Translations under genes and position numbers: made by a program
Notes under the pieces: generated by a model
What the model was told of the DNA's origin: nothing
Databases searched by the model: none
Seen by the model: the letters and a program-made list of their open reading frames with translations, nothing else
NCBI RefSeq assembly: GCF_012927455.1
Contig: NZ_JABBPE010000008.1
Span: forward strand, 186,001 to 250,000
Length of the DNA: 64,000 nt
Reading direction: 5' to 3'
From: Polaromonas sp.
Lineage (GTDB): Bacteria; Pseudomonadota; Gammaproteobacteria; Burkholderiales; Burkholderiaceae_C
Shown here: in pieces, positions 16,874-25,449 of the stretch
Position numbering within the stretch: position 1 is the stretch's first letter
Layout: each line of letters begins with the position of its first letter

Positions 16874-18408
16874 ACGCCGACGACGAACTGCTGCAGACCT
16901 TGCGGCAGGTCAGTGGCGCGGCGCAGGTGCTGTGCGAAGGCGACCTGACGGCCTGGGAGCAGGACTGGCGCAAACGCTTGCGCGGCAAGGCGCTGGCGGT
17001 AGTGCGGCCAGGCAGCACCGCAGAGGTCGCGGCCATAGTCAAGGCCTGCGCGGCGGCAGGCGTCTCGATGGTGCCGCAGGGCGGCAACACCGGCCTGGTC
17101 GGCGGCTCGACGCCTGACGATTCGGGTCGGCAGGTGGTGCTGAGCCTGCAGCGCATGAACGCGGTGCGCGCCATCGACACGGCCAACCTGACCATTACCG
17201 TCGAGGCCGGCTGCATTTTGCAGAACCTGCAGCAGGCCGCAGAACAGGCCGGCCTGCTGTTTCCGCTAAGCCTGGCCGCCGAAGGCAGCTGCACCCTGGG
17301 TGGCAATCTGGCCAGCAACGCCGGTGGCACGCAGGTAGTGCGCTACGGCAATGCGCGCGATTTGTGCCTGGGGCTGGAAGTGGTGACGGCGCAGGGCGAG
17401 GTCTGGGAAGGGCTGTCCGGCCTGCGTAAGGACAACACCGGCTACGACCTGCGCGACCTCTTCATCGGCAGCGAAGGCACGCTGGGCATCATCACCGCCG
17501 CCACGCTCAAGCTCTATCCCCAGCCGGCCGCCCGACTGACCGCCTGGGCCGCCGTTCCGTCGCTGCAGCATGCGGTGACACTGCTCGGGCTGGCGCACCA
17601 GCACCTGGGCGCGGGCCTGACCGGTTTTGAAGTGATGGGCCAGTTTGCCTTGAGTCTGGTCGCCAAAAACTTCCCTCAATTGCGCGTGCCGTTCTGCGAA
17701 GCGCCTGCCGAACTAGACGAAGTGGGCAGCGTGGGGGCACCGGCCGCCAGCGCCGGGCCGCCCCAAGCTAGGCCACCCCCCCCGGGGGGCAGCGAACCTC
17801 ACGAAGTGGGGAGCGTGGGGGCTCCATTTTGCGTGCTGCTGGAAAACTCCGACACCGAATCCGAAACCCATGCGCGCGCGCAATTTGAGCGCCTGCTGGA
17901 AACCGCGCTAAATCAGGGTTGCGTGCTAGATGCCGTGGTCGCCGAAAACATCGCGCAGGCGCGCCAGCTCTGGCATGTGCGCGAAAGCATTCCGCTGGCG
18001 CAGGCCGAAGAAGGCCTGAACATCAAGCACGACATCTCGATCCCGGTCTCGCGCATTCCCGAGTTTGTGGCAGTCACCGATGCGCTGCTGCAACAAGCCC
18101 TGCCGGGGGTGCGACTGGTCAACTTTGGTCATCTGGGCGACGGCAACCTGCATTACAACGTACAGGCACCCGAAGGCGGCGATCAGCAGGCTTTTCTGCG
18201 CACCCATGAAGAGCAGGTCAATTCACTGGTCTATGACTCGGTAGCGCGGTTTGACGGCTCGATTTCGGCCGAGCACGGCGTCGGCAGCCTCAAGCTCGAC
18301 AAGCTGGAGCAGCATAAATCGCCAGTGGCCCTGGGCATGATGCGGGCCATCAAGCGCGCGCTCGATCCAGACAATCTCATGAATCCGGGCCGCGTGCTGC
18401 GCATCTAA
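16870..18408 (+). CDS. GlcD-like FAD-linked oxidase carrying an in-frame repeat insertion
   Basis: A 512-residue FAD-binding oxidase of the D-lactate/D-2-hydroxyglutarate/glycolate dehydrogenase type. The FAD_binding_4 domain (residues about 40-180) has VVRPGSTAEVAAIV, PQGGNTGLVGGSTPDDSG and SNAGGTQVVRYG; the C-terminal FAD-oxidase domain has NFGHLGDGNLHYN and the SAEHGVGSLK signature. The start is a GTG overlapping the previous stop. Family members are about 460-475 long; the excess comes from about 35 residues (283-320) encoded by a copy of repeat B, located between the two domains and flanked by a duplicated EVGSVGAP. The substrate is unknown. Confidence 0.88.
   Translation: MNADDELLQTLRQVSGAAQVLCEGDLTAWEQDWRKRLRGKALAVVRPGSTAEVAAIVKACAAAGVSMVPQGGNTGLVGGSTPDDSGRQVVLSLQRMNAVRAIDTANLTITVEAGCILQNLQQAAEQAGLLFPLSLAAEGSCTLGGNLASNAGGTQVVRYGNARDLCLGLEVVTAQGEVWEGLSGLRKDNTGYDLRDLFIGSEGTLGIITAATLKLYPQPAARLTAWAAVPSLQHAVTLLGLAHQHLGAGLTGFEVMGQFALSLVAKNFPQLRVPFCEAPAELDEVGSVGAPAASAGPPQARPPPPGGSEPHEVGSVGAPFCVLLENSDTESETHARAQFERLLETALNQGCVLDAVVAENIAQARQLWHVRESIPLAQAEEGLNIKHDISIPVSRIPEFVAVTDALLQQALPGVRLVNFGHLGDGNLHYNVQAPEGGDQQAFLRTHEEQVNSLVYDSVARFDGSISAEHGVGSLKLDKLEQHKSPVALGMMRAIKRALDPDNLMNPGRVLRI
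17716..17826 (+). repeat. Repeat B copy inside the FAD oxidase gene
   Basis: A GC-rich element matching the intergenic copies at 26.9, 47.0 and 59.2-59.4 kb. It encodes [20 protein letters not shown] in the frame of the host gene. The GAAGTGGG(G/C)AGCGTGGGGGC block occurs at both ends exactly 84 bp apart, so the element is either flanked by, or partly duplicated into, a short direct repeat that keeps the frame. Confidence 0.85.
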
Positions 18409-18585
18409 GCTGCGCGGCTGCGGGAAGGCCATGCAGGTCCATCCTGACCATGCAAATGTTTTGCGCTACTACAGCATTGGCATGCAGTCAATCAGTGTTG
18501 ACAAGAGTACACTTTGTTACTAAACCGCACACCAATTTGATACAAATTGCAGCCGCAACTTATTTAGCAAGAAAGCGTGAACGCC

Positions 18586-19068
18586 ATGGGATTTTTCAAT
18601 CAGCTGTTCAATCTTGACAAGTTCGACGCGGCTTCGTCCCAGCAGCCCGCCAGCATCAACGCGCCCAGTGAAATGGGGCTGGACGCGCAAACCGTGGAGC
18701 TGGTACTGGCGGAAATCGACGTGGATGCCGCTATTGACTCCCATGAGAACTGGAAGGAACAGCTGCAAAGCGTGCTGGATGGACAACCGAGCTACCTCTT
18801 GCCCATCAATGTGGCTTGCCATGATAACTACTGCGCTCTGGGCAAATGGCTGCATGGCGCGGGCAGCCAGCGCTTTGCACACTATCCGGCATTTTCCGCA
18901 CTGACATCGCGGCATCGGGATTTTCATATCGAGGCTGCCAAGGTACTAACCTATGCGCAAGGCGGCGACATGGAGAAGGCCCGCGAAACCCTTGGCGGCA
19001 GCTATCGACTGGCCTCCAGCCAGATCGTCCTGCTGCTAAAGGAACTCAAGCGCAGCTTGCGCCACTGA
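18586..19068 (+). CDS. CZB (chemoreceptor zinc-binding) domain protein
   Basis: A 160-residue soluble protein with the CZB zinc site: DSHENWK (His, about residue 50), then the C-x-L-G-x-W core in CALGKW about 30 residues later, and HRDFH (HxxxH) after that. CZB domains bind zinc in chemoreceptors and diguanylate cyclases such as DgcZ and sense zinc or hypochlorite; here the domain stands alone, so it probably acts on a separate partner. A perfect TTGACA lies at 18498-18503 but the -10 is weak. The gene separates the FAD oxidase from a decayed copy of its C-terminus. Confidence 0.8.
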   Translation: MGFFNQLFNLDKFDAASSQQPASINAPSEMGLDAQTVELVLAEIDVDAAIDSHENWKEQLQSVLDGQPSYLLPINVACHDNYCALGKWLHGAGSQRFAHYPAFSALTSRHRDFHIEAAKVLTYAQGGDMEKARETLGGSYRLASSQIVLLLKELKRSLRH

Positions 19069-19098
19069 GCCGCTTTCCTGCGGGCGCAGCGCAAAACC

Positions 19099-19445
19099 GC
19101 AGTTTGTGGCGGTCACCGATGCGGTGCTGCGGCAAGCGCTGCCCGGTGTGCGGCTGGTCAACTTTGGCCATCTGGGCGACTGCAATCTGCACTACAACAT
19201 GCAGGCGCCCGAAGGCGGCGATCAGCAGTCCTTTCTGCGCGCGCATGAAGAGCAGGTCAATTCACTGGTGTATGACTCGGTGGCGCGTTTTGAGGGCTCG
19301 ATTTCGGCCGAGCACTGCGTCGGCAGCCTCAAGCTCGACAAGCTGGAACAGCATAAGTCGCGAGGGCCCTTGGCTGATGCGCGTCATCAAGCGCGCGCTC
19401 GACCCGAATAACCTGATGAATCCGGGCTGGGTCCTCCTGCACTGA
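19099..19445 (+). pseudogene. Decayed duplicate of the FAD oxidase C-terminus
   Basis: From 19099 the sequence repeats, at very high identity, the region 18067-18408 of the FAD oxidase (FVAVTDAxLxQALPGVRLVN through MNPGxVL). It has no N-terminal part and carries a frameshift near 19360: the first part reads in one frame and RVIKRALDPNNLMNPGWVLL in another. Conserved glycines are lost (HLGDC for HLGDG, AEHCVGS for AEHGVGS). It is a non-functional partial tandem duplication interrupted or flanked by the CZB gene. Confidence 0.85.
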
Positions 19446-19636
19446 AGCGGCAAGCGGCCGACCGGCCGCTTTCTTCGTAAATCCTTGAACGATTCATGGG
19501 ATCAATGGATTTTCTGAATTCTGTTATTATTTTGAATCATTGCTTCGCATACGAATCAATGATGAATAGCACTCGGGTCGAAGGCTGCTTGCATTCCTTC
19601 ATTTCAGTTACCTGCCACCGGGAACAAGGAACCGCC

Positions 19637-20668
19637 ATGAATATCAATTTGACACACGCCAGCTCCGGTTGCAAGACAACCGCAAGCAGGCGAAGAACTA
19701 CCCTTCTTGCGGGCGCGGCTATGCTGTTTACCGCACTTGCCCCAGCCGCGATGGCGCAGCCAGCCACCAGCAGCTATCCCAACAAGCCGGTGCGTTTTGT
19801 CGTGCCGTTTCCGGCGGCCAGCGCCACCGATATCGTGGCACGGACTGTCGGCCAAAAACTTGGCGACAAATGGGGTCAGCCGGTAGTCATCGAAAACCGT
19901 CCGGGTGCCGGTGGCAACCTCGGAACGGATGTTGCCGCCAAAGCCCCGAACGACGGCTACACCATTCTTTGGGGAACGGTCGCCAACGCCATCAGCGCAT
20001 CGCTATACACCAAGCTCAACTACAACTTCACGCGTGATTTCGCGCCGGTCATGCTGGTTGCCAAAACCCCGCTCCTACTGGTAGCCAACAAGGAAGTTCC
20101 CGCGTCGAACGTCTCGCAGCTGATTGCCCACGCCAAGGGCCAGTCCGGCAAAATTTCCTTTGGCTCGGGCGGCATCGGTACCAGCAACCATCTGGCTGGC
20201 GAAATGTTCAACAACCTGACCGGCAGCGGCATGGTCCATGTGCCCTACAAAGGCACGCCCGCCGCCTATACCGACCTGGGGGGAGGCCGCATTGCGGTGA
20301 TGTTCGACAACATCGTCGCGGCGATGCCGCAAATCAAGTCGGGACAACTCAAGGCGCTTGCTGTCACCAGCGCCAAACGCAGCGCCGCGTTGCCCGACGT
20401 GCCTACCGTCAGCGAATCAGGCCTCCCTGGCTTTGAAGCCGTGTCCTGGCTGAGCTTGCTGGTGCCCGTGGGTACACCGCAGCCGATCATCGAGAAGATC
20501 AACCGCGACGTCACCGCAGTGCTGGCTTTGCCCGATGTCCGTGAGCGCCTTGCCGCCACCGGTGCCGAACTCAGCCCGAGCACACCGGCCGATCTGGATA
20601 CCTTCATTCGCAACGAAATAGCCAAGTGGGCCAAGGCCGTCAAAATTTCGGGCGCCCAGGCCGACTGA
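19637..20668 (+). CDS. Bug-type periplasmic substrate-binding protein (TctC family)
   Basis: A 343-residue exported solute-binding protein. The N-terminal signal has RRR, then LLAGAAMLFTALAPAAMAQ with a cleavage site near residue 39. YPNKPVRFVVPFPAASATD and VIENRPGAGGNLGTDVAAKA are the family's ligand-binding blocks. Bug proteins bind carboxylates and aromatic acids and usually feed TctAB, but no membrane subunits are adjacent here. AAGGA lies before the ATG at 19637; frame upstream is open but not conserved. It is the first gene of a catabolic cluster. Confidence 0.9.
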   Translation: MNINLTHASSGCKTTASRRRTTLLAGAAMLFTALAPAAMAQPATSSYPNKPVRFVVPFPAASATDIVARTVGQKLGDKWGQPVVIENRPGAGGNLGTDVAAKAPNDGYTILWGTVANAISASLYTKLNYNFTRDFAPVMLVAKTPLLLVANKEVPASNVSQLIAHAKGQSGKISFGSGGIGTSNHLAGEMFNNLTGSGMVHVPYKGTPAAYTDLGGGRIAVMFDNIVAAMPQIKSGQLKALAVTSAKRSAALPDVPTVSESGLPGFEAVSWLSLLVPVGTPQPIIEKINRDVTAVLALPDVRERLAATGAELSPSTPADLDTFIRNEIAKWAKAVKISGAQAD

Positions 20669-20705
20669 ACCCGTCCTTTTTCATCCCTTCTGCAAGGAAA
20701 CACCC

Positions 20706-22136
20706 ATGAACCCGAACACCCCAAGAACCACTTTCACAGAACCAGCACGCGAAATTCCAGTGCTGATGTCTACCGACATCGTTGTCGTTGGCGGCGGAAC
20801 GACCGGCCCGTTCGCAGCGATTTCCGCTGCCCGCCAAGGCAAACACGTGGTCATGATCGAGCGCTTCGGCTCGCTGGGCGGCAACCTGACACTGGGCCTG
20901 AACACCAAGCCTTCAGGCGCATTGCTCGGCGGCCTGCCGCTAGAAATCTGGAATCTTGCGCGCTCGGCCGGCGGCGCCGGTGACGACTACATGGCGCTGA
21001 CCAAGACAGGTGGTGTCAAGATCGCGTCGCCCTGCGACCCCGAAATCATGAAAATCCTGCTGACGCGGCTTTGCGTCGATGCGGGCGTGCAAATCCTGTT
21101 CGAGACCTTTGTCTCTGCGCCCATCATTGAGGGCGGCGCCATCACCGGCGTCATCGTCGAGAGCAAGGCCGGGCGCCACGTCATCAACGCCAAGGTGGTT
21201 ATCGACTGCTCGGCCGATGGCGACATGGCCGCCAAGGCCAATGCGCCTTTTGTGATGGGCTCGGGCGGCAGCGAAGAGACCATGCAGCCCGTGTCGATGT
21301 ACTTCACGATGTCCCATGTGGACCTGCAGCGTCTGGCCGATTGGTCCCGGACCAGCGACGACATTCCTGCCCGCGCGATTCCGGACACTGCCGAAGGCCT
21401 GGGCTACGGCTTGTGGCTGACGGGCTTCAACCAGTCGCTGCGCAAGTTCCAGGAAGAAACCGGCATCAAGCTGCAGCGCGACAACATCACGCTCAAGACA
21501 GCCAACGGCCTCATGTATGTGAACGGTACGCGGGTGCAGGACGTGGATATTTTCTCGCCCGCTGAATTCAGCGCTGCCATCGTAGAATGCTACCGGCAGA
21601 TCGAAGGCGTTGCGAAATTCCTGCGCGAACGTGTTCCCGGATTCGAGCACGCAGGCATTGGCCAGATTTCAGGCGCATTGGGTGTGCGCGAAACCCGCCA
21701 TGTGCTCGGCGAGTACACGCTGACCGGTGACGATACGCTGCAAGGCCATTCCTTTGCAGACAGCATCGCCGCTGATGCCTCGGCCCTTGACATCCATGAC
21801 CCCAAGGGCGGCGACGTGGACTTTCGGGGCCTGCCTCCCTATGAAATCCCCTACCGCTGCATGGTGCCACTGAAAATAGAGCAGTTGCTGATTGCAGGCC
21901 GGGCGATTTCAGCCGACCACACTGCCCATGCCCGCTCGCGCAACATGCCCGCCTGCATGGCGACCGGCCAGGCCGCAGGCATTGCTGCCGCGGTTGCCAT
22001 CGACGAAGGCGTGACTGTGCGCAAAGTGCCGGTTGCCAAAGTCCAAGCCATCTTGCGTTCGCTGGACATGCCACTTCATGCCAGCGAAATTCGTGACGAC
22101 AAAGCGCGCTCCGCGCAAGAAACCATTCAGGCCTGA
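20706..22136 (+). CDS. FAD-dependent oxidoreductase
   Basis: A 476-residue protein of the FAD_oxidored (GIDA-like) type. A Rossmann dinucleotide motif VVVGGGTTGPFAAISAARQG follows a short N-terminal arm at about residue 26, with the acidic IERFG at its end. The central VVIDCSADGDMAAKANAPF and C-terminal AGRAISADHTAHARSRNMP blocks are typical of this group. The substrate is unknown. It lies 37 bp after the binding-protein gene and overlaps the next start (TGATG), so the three are probably one operon. Confidence 0.85.
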   Translation: MNPNTPRTTFTEPAREIPVLMSTDIVVVGGGTTGPFAAISAARQGKHVVMIERFGSLGGNLTLGLNTKPSGALLGGLPLEIWNLARSAGGAGDDYMALTKTGGVKIASPCDPEIMKILLTRLCVDAGVQILFETFVSAPIIEGGAITGVIVESKAGRHVINAKVVIDCSADGDMAAKANAPFVMGSGGSEETMQPVSMYFTMSHVDLQRLADWSRTSDDIPARAIPDTAEGLGYGLWLTGFNQSLRKFQEETGIKLQRDNITLKTANGLMYVNGTRVQDVDIFSPAEFSAAIVECYRQIEGVAKFLRERVPGFEHAGIGQISGALGVRETRHVLGEYTLTGDDTLQGHSFADSIAADASALDIHDPKGGDVDFRGLPPYEIPYRCMVPLKIEQLLIAGRAISADHTAHARSRNMPACMATGQAAGIAAAVAIDEGVTVRKVPVAKVQAILRSLDMPLHASEIRDDKARSAQETIQA

Positions 22137-22741
22137 TGCGCAAGATCGTCGACTACTACCTCAGCGTTGCCAGTCCGTGGACCTTCCTAGGCAGCGAGCG
22201 TTTCATCAGCATGGTGCGACGCACCGATGCCGTGGTCAATGTCAGTCCGCTGGATTTCAGCCGGCTGCTTGCGGCATCCGGCGGGTTGCCTTACCAGCAA
22301 CGATCTGCGCAGCGGGCAAGCTATCGGCAGGTAGACCTCGCGCGCTGGCGTGACCGGCTTGGCATCCCGCTCAAGCTTGAGCCGAAGTTCTATCCTGTTG
22401 ATCGGGAGCCCGGCAGCCGCATGGTGGTGGCGGCGGCCTGTGCGTTGGGTCAATTGGCTGCACTGGAGCTGTCACATGCCGTGCTGCGGGCCATCTGGCA
22501 GGAAGACAGCGACATTGCCAACTGGCCGACACTCGTTGCGGTGGCCCGCGAAGCCGGTTTCGATGGCAAGGCGCTGGCCGACGCCGCGCAAGGGCCGGGC
22601 ATGGCCCAAGCCTGGCAGCGCAACACGGACCGGGCCATAGAAGCCGGGGTTTTCGGAGCTCCGACCTGGGTGGTCGAAGGCGAGCGCTTCTGGGGCCAGG
22701 ACCGGCTTGACTTCCTCGAAGAAAAGCTGAGCGAAGAATGA
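22136..22741 (+). CDS. 2-hydroxychromene-2-carboxylate isomerase-like (DsbA/GST-kappa fold)
   Basis: A 201-residue thioredoxin-fold protein of the HCCA isomerase family, which isomerises 2-hydroxychromene-2-carboxylate in naphthalene breakdown using glutathione. YYLSVASPWTFLGSERF carries the Ser that replaces the DsbA cysteine, and GVFGAPTWVVEGERFWGQDR is the conserved C-terminal block. The naphthalene genes are not nearby, so its substrate here may differ. Its ATG overlaps the preceding stop by one base. Confidence 0.85.
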   Translation: MRKIVDYYLSVASPWTFLGSERFISMVRRTDAVVNVSPLDFSRLLAASGGLPYQQRSAQRASYRQVDLARWRDRLGIPLKLEPKFYPVDREPGSRMVVAAACALGQLAALELSHAVLRAIWQEDSDIANWPTLVAVAREAGFDGKALADAAQGPGMAQAWQRNTDRAIEAGVFGAPTWVVEGERFWGQDRLDFLEEKLSEE

Positions 22742-22751
22742 TTGTTTGACA

Positions 22752-23603
22752 TCAAGCCTGCCGGGGGGGGCTCAGGCTGTTTTCGGCGCCTGGCCGATAG
22801 CCCAGCCCGCGTGAAATCGTCATGGCTGCGCGAAGGACTTCGTCCTTGACCGCGCCTTCGAGCTCGCCCATGGCGGGAATCGACTCATAGTCAGACACAT
22901 TGACACCGGCCACAATGCGTCCGCTTGCGTCGCGCACCGGCGCGGCCACGCTGTGCAGACCTTCGGCAAACCGGGAACGGTAGGCCACATAGCCCATGCT
23001 GCGCTGCGCTGCCAGTTCCTTGTAGAGCGCATCGGCATCGGCAGGCGCATGCGCAAATCGCTCGCGCAGGTTGACGCCCTTGAAAAACTGACGCAATTCT
23101 TCGAGCGAGCTGTCGAACATCAGCGCATGACCGATCGTGGTAGTGTGAATCGGCATGCGCGTGCCCACCGTGACATTGCTGCGCAGCCGGTGGCGCGATG
23201 GCGCCTTGAGCACATAAACAATCTCCCGGCCGTCCTGAATACCCAGGTGGGCCGAGGCGTCTGCACGGTCTCGGAGGTCTTCAAGGATCGGACGCGCCAC
23301 CTCGACCAGGTCGAGCGAGCCCAGATATTCAAAACCCAGCGACAGCAAATTAATGCCCAGTTGGAACGCATTCGAATGCGGCGCCCGCTGGAGATAGCCA
23401 TCAGCCTCCAGCGTGTAAACCAGGCGAAATGCGGTGGCGCGGGTCATACCCAACTCGCGAACGATTTCCGGCAAGGCGATTACCCGGCGATCGGGCTTGA
23501 AAAGCCGCAAAATTGCCATTCCTCGCCGTAGTGCCGGCACGATGTACTGGTCGGTATCGACCTTGGTTTCAGTACTGTGTTTTGCGCTTGGGATGGCGGC
23601 CAT
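22752..23603 (-). CDS. IclR-family transcriptional regulator
   Basis: A 283-residue IclR regulator: N-terminal winged helix (VPALRRGMAILRLFKP, ELGMTRATAFRLVYTLEADG) and C-terminal effector domain (GREIVYVLKAPS, GTRMPIHTTTIGHALM, AAPVRDASGRIVAGVNVS). IclR proteins usually control adjacent catabolic genes in response to an aromatic or organic acid. It is convergent with the binding-protein/oxidoreductase/isomerase operon and is its probable regulator by location only. Confidence 0.9.
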   Translation of the reverse strand: MAAIPSAKHSTETKVDTDQYIVPALRRGMAILRLFKPDRRVIALPEIVRELGMTRATAFRLVYTLEADGYLQRAPHSNAFQLGINLLSLGFEYLGSLDLVEVARPILEDLRDRADASAHLGIQDGREIVYVLKAPSRHRLRSNVTVGTRMPIHTTTIGHALMFDSSLEELRQFFKGVNLRERFAHAPADADALYKELAAQRSMGYVAYRSRFAEGLHSVAAPVRDASGRIVAGVNVSDYESIPAMGELEGAVKDEVLRAAMTISRGLGYRPGAENSLSPPRQA

Positions 23604-23693
23604 CGGTATCCTGACTTACTTCATGTTCGCGAGTATCCAGTGTAATTGGCTGAACGCACATGACGCCTCTGCCAGGACAGCATAATTGGGGCC

Positions 23694-24524
23694 ATGATCC
23701 GCCCCATCCGCTCCCAGTACGAAGACTTCATGCGCCATGTGGCCACGCAAGGCGTCTTCAAGGCCGACCGCACCGGCACCGGCACCCAAAGCGTGTTCGG
23801 CTACCAGATGCGCTTTGACCTGAACGAAGGCTTTCCGCTGGTGACGACCAAAAAAGTCCACCTCAAGTCCATCGTGCAAGAACTGTTGTGGTTTCTGACG
23901 GGATCGAGCAACAACAACTGGCTTAAAGAACGTGGCGTCAGCATCTGGGACGAATGGGCGCGTGAAGATGGCGACCTGGGACCGGTGTACGGCGTGCAGT
24001 GGCGCAGTTGGCCGACACCCGACGGCGGCCATATCGACCAGATTGCCGAAGTAATCAAGACCCTCAAGACCAACCCCGATTCGCGCCGCATCATCGTCAG
24101 CGCCTGGAACGTGGCCGAGCTCGACAAGATGGCGCTTATGCCTTGCCACGCCTTCTTCCAGTTCTACGTCGCGCCTTCGCAGGTAGCGGGTCAGCCGGGC
24201 AAGCTCAGCTGCCAGTTGTACCAGCGCAGCGCCGACATCTTCCTCGGTGTGCCCTTCAACATTGCCAGCTACGCGCTGCTCACGCACATGGTGGCGCAGC
24301 AGTGCGGTCTGGCGGTGGGCGACTTCATCTGGACCGGCGGCGATTGCCACGTCTACAGCAACCACGCCGAGCAGGTCGAGCTGCAGCTGAGCCGCGCGCC
24401 CCTGCCCTACTCGACGCTTAATATAAAGCGTCACCCCGACTCGATCTTCGACTACCAGTTCGAAGACTTCGAGTTCCTGGACTACCAGCACCACCCGGCC
24501 ATCAAGGCGCCGGTGGCGGTTTGA
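23694..24524 (+). CDS. thyA: Thymidylate synthase
   Basis: A 276-residue thymidylate synthase making dTMP from dUMP with methylene-tetrahydrofolate. Landmarks: [13 protein letters not shown], the [10 protein letters not shown] segment, the catalytic Cys in [32 protein letters not shown] and the dUMP-binding [10 protein letters not shown]. The length is slightly above the 264-residue minimum owing to a short insertion ([10 protein letters not shown]). Next on the strand are fosX-like and folA, so folate cycle genes flank a resistance-type gene. Confidence 0.96.
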   Translation: MIRPIRSQYEDFMRHVATQGVFKADRTGTGTQSVFGYQMRFDLNEGFPLVTTKKVHLKSIVQELLWFLTGSSNNNWLKERGVSIWDEWAREDGDLGPVYGVQWRSWPTPDGGHIDQIAEVIKTLKTNPDSRRIIVSAWNVAELDKMALMPCHAFFQFYVAPSQVAGQPGKLSCQLYQRSADIFLGVPFNIASYALLTHMVAQQCGLAVGDFIWTGGDCHVYSNHAEQVELQLSRAPLPYSTLNIKRHPDSIFDYQFEDFEFLDYQHHPAIKAPVAV

Positions 24525-24534
24525 GGGATCGAGG

Positions 24535-24939
24535 ATGCAAATCCACGGCATCAGCCACATCACTTTTATCGTGCGCGCCATTGATCGCATGGCGAAGTTC
24601 TTATGCGAAGGCCTGGGCGCGTGTGAGGTCTACGACAGCGCAAAGAAGAATTTCTCGCTCTCGCGCGAGAAATTCTTCATGCTGGGCGGGGTCTGGCTGG
24701 CCGCCATGGAAGGCGAACCGCCCATCGAGCGCAGCTACCGGCATTTGGCATTCAAGGTTGACGAGGCCGACCTTGCGGCTTTCGAAGCCAGACTCCGCGC
24801 GATCGGAGCGCAAGTCAAGGAGCCGCGGCCACGCGTACCGGGTGAGGGTCAATCGCTGTATTTCTACGATTTCGACAATCATCTGTTCGAACTTCACACC
24901 GGAACACTGCAACAGCGACTTGATCGCTACGACACATGA
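24535..24939 (+). CDS. fosX: FosX-type fosfomycin resistance protein (epoxide hydrolase family)
   Basis: A 134-residue glyoxalase/VOC-fold protein closely matching FosX, a Mn2+-dependent hydrolase that opens the fosfomycin epoxide with water. The predicted metal ligands are H8 (ISHITFIV), H70 (YRHLAF) and E119 (LFELH); E45 in SLSREKFFML matches the catalytic Glu of Listeria FosX, which FosA and FosB lack. PRPRVPGEGQSLYFYDFDNH is a family block. It sits ten bases after thyA and overlaps the folA start (ATGA). Activity on fosfomycin is inferred; chromosomal homologues may be weak. Confidence 0.85.
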   Translation: MQIHGISHITFIVRAIDRMAKFLCEGLGACEVYDSAKKNFSLSREKFFMLGGVWLAAMEGEPPIERSYRHLAFKVDEADLAAFEARLRAIGAQVKEPRPRVPGEGQSLYFYDFDNHLFELHTGTLQQRLDRYDT

Positions 24940-25448
24940 AAACGCCCAATCGACCCAGCATCAACCTGATTTACGCCCGCGCCGCCAACGGCGTGATTGG
25001 TCATGAGGGCACCATGCCCTGGCATTTATCGGAAGACCTGGCGCATTTCAAAGCGCTGACCATGGCCTGCCCGGTCATCATGGGGCGCAAGACCTGGGAT
25101 TCGCTGCCGCCCCGGTTTCGCCCGTTGCCCGGCCGCACCAATGTCGTGATTACCCGGCAGGCCGGCTGGCAAGCGCCTGGCGCCGAGCCGGCAGCCAGCC
25201 TGGACCAGGCCTTAAAGCTGTGCGGGCAGGCTGAAGAAGTCTGGGTCATAGGCGGCGCGCAAATTTTTGCGCAAGCCGAGCCGCTGGCAGGCCGCATCGA
25301 GGTCACCGAAATTGCCCAGGACTTTGCTGGCGATGTCTTTGCGCCCCGGCTGGGGCCTGAATGGGTCGAAGCGGCGCGGGAAGATCAGGTATCTTCTACG
25401 GGGTTGAAATTCAGCTTTATTACCTATAGCAAACACAAAAGGAATTGA
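24936..25448 (+). CDS. folA: Dihydrofolate reductase
   Basis: A 170-residue dihydrofolate reductase regenerating tetrahydrofolate after thymidylate synthesis. MPWHLSEDLAHFKALT contains the active-site acid D34; MGRKTWDSLPPRFRPLPGR and VWVIGGAQIFAQA are the NADPH-binding blocks. It overlaps the fosX-like stop by four bases and the next gene begins one base after its stop, so thyA-fosX-folA and the DUF4337 gene probably form one transcript. Confidence 0.95.
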   Translation: MKTPNRPSINLIYARAANGVIGHEGTMPWHLSEDLAHFKALTMACPVIMGRKTWDSLPPRFRPLPGRTNVVITRQAGWQAPGAEPAASLDQALKLCGQAEEVWVIGGAQIFAQAEPLAGRIEVTEIAQDFAGDVFAPRLGPEWVEAAREDQVSSTGLKFSFITYSKHKRN

Positions 25449-25449
25449 T

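Noticed and set aside
18498..18526. Sigma-70 promoter of the CZB gene
   Set aside because: The -35 TTGACA is perfect but the best -10 (TAAACC at 17 bp) is poor, so it is mentioned only in the gene entry.
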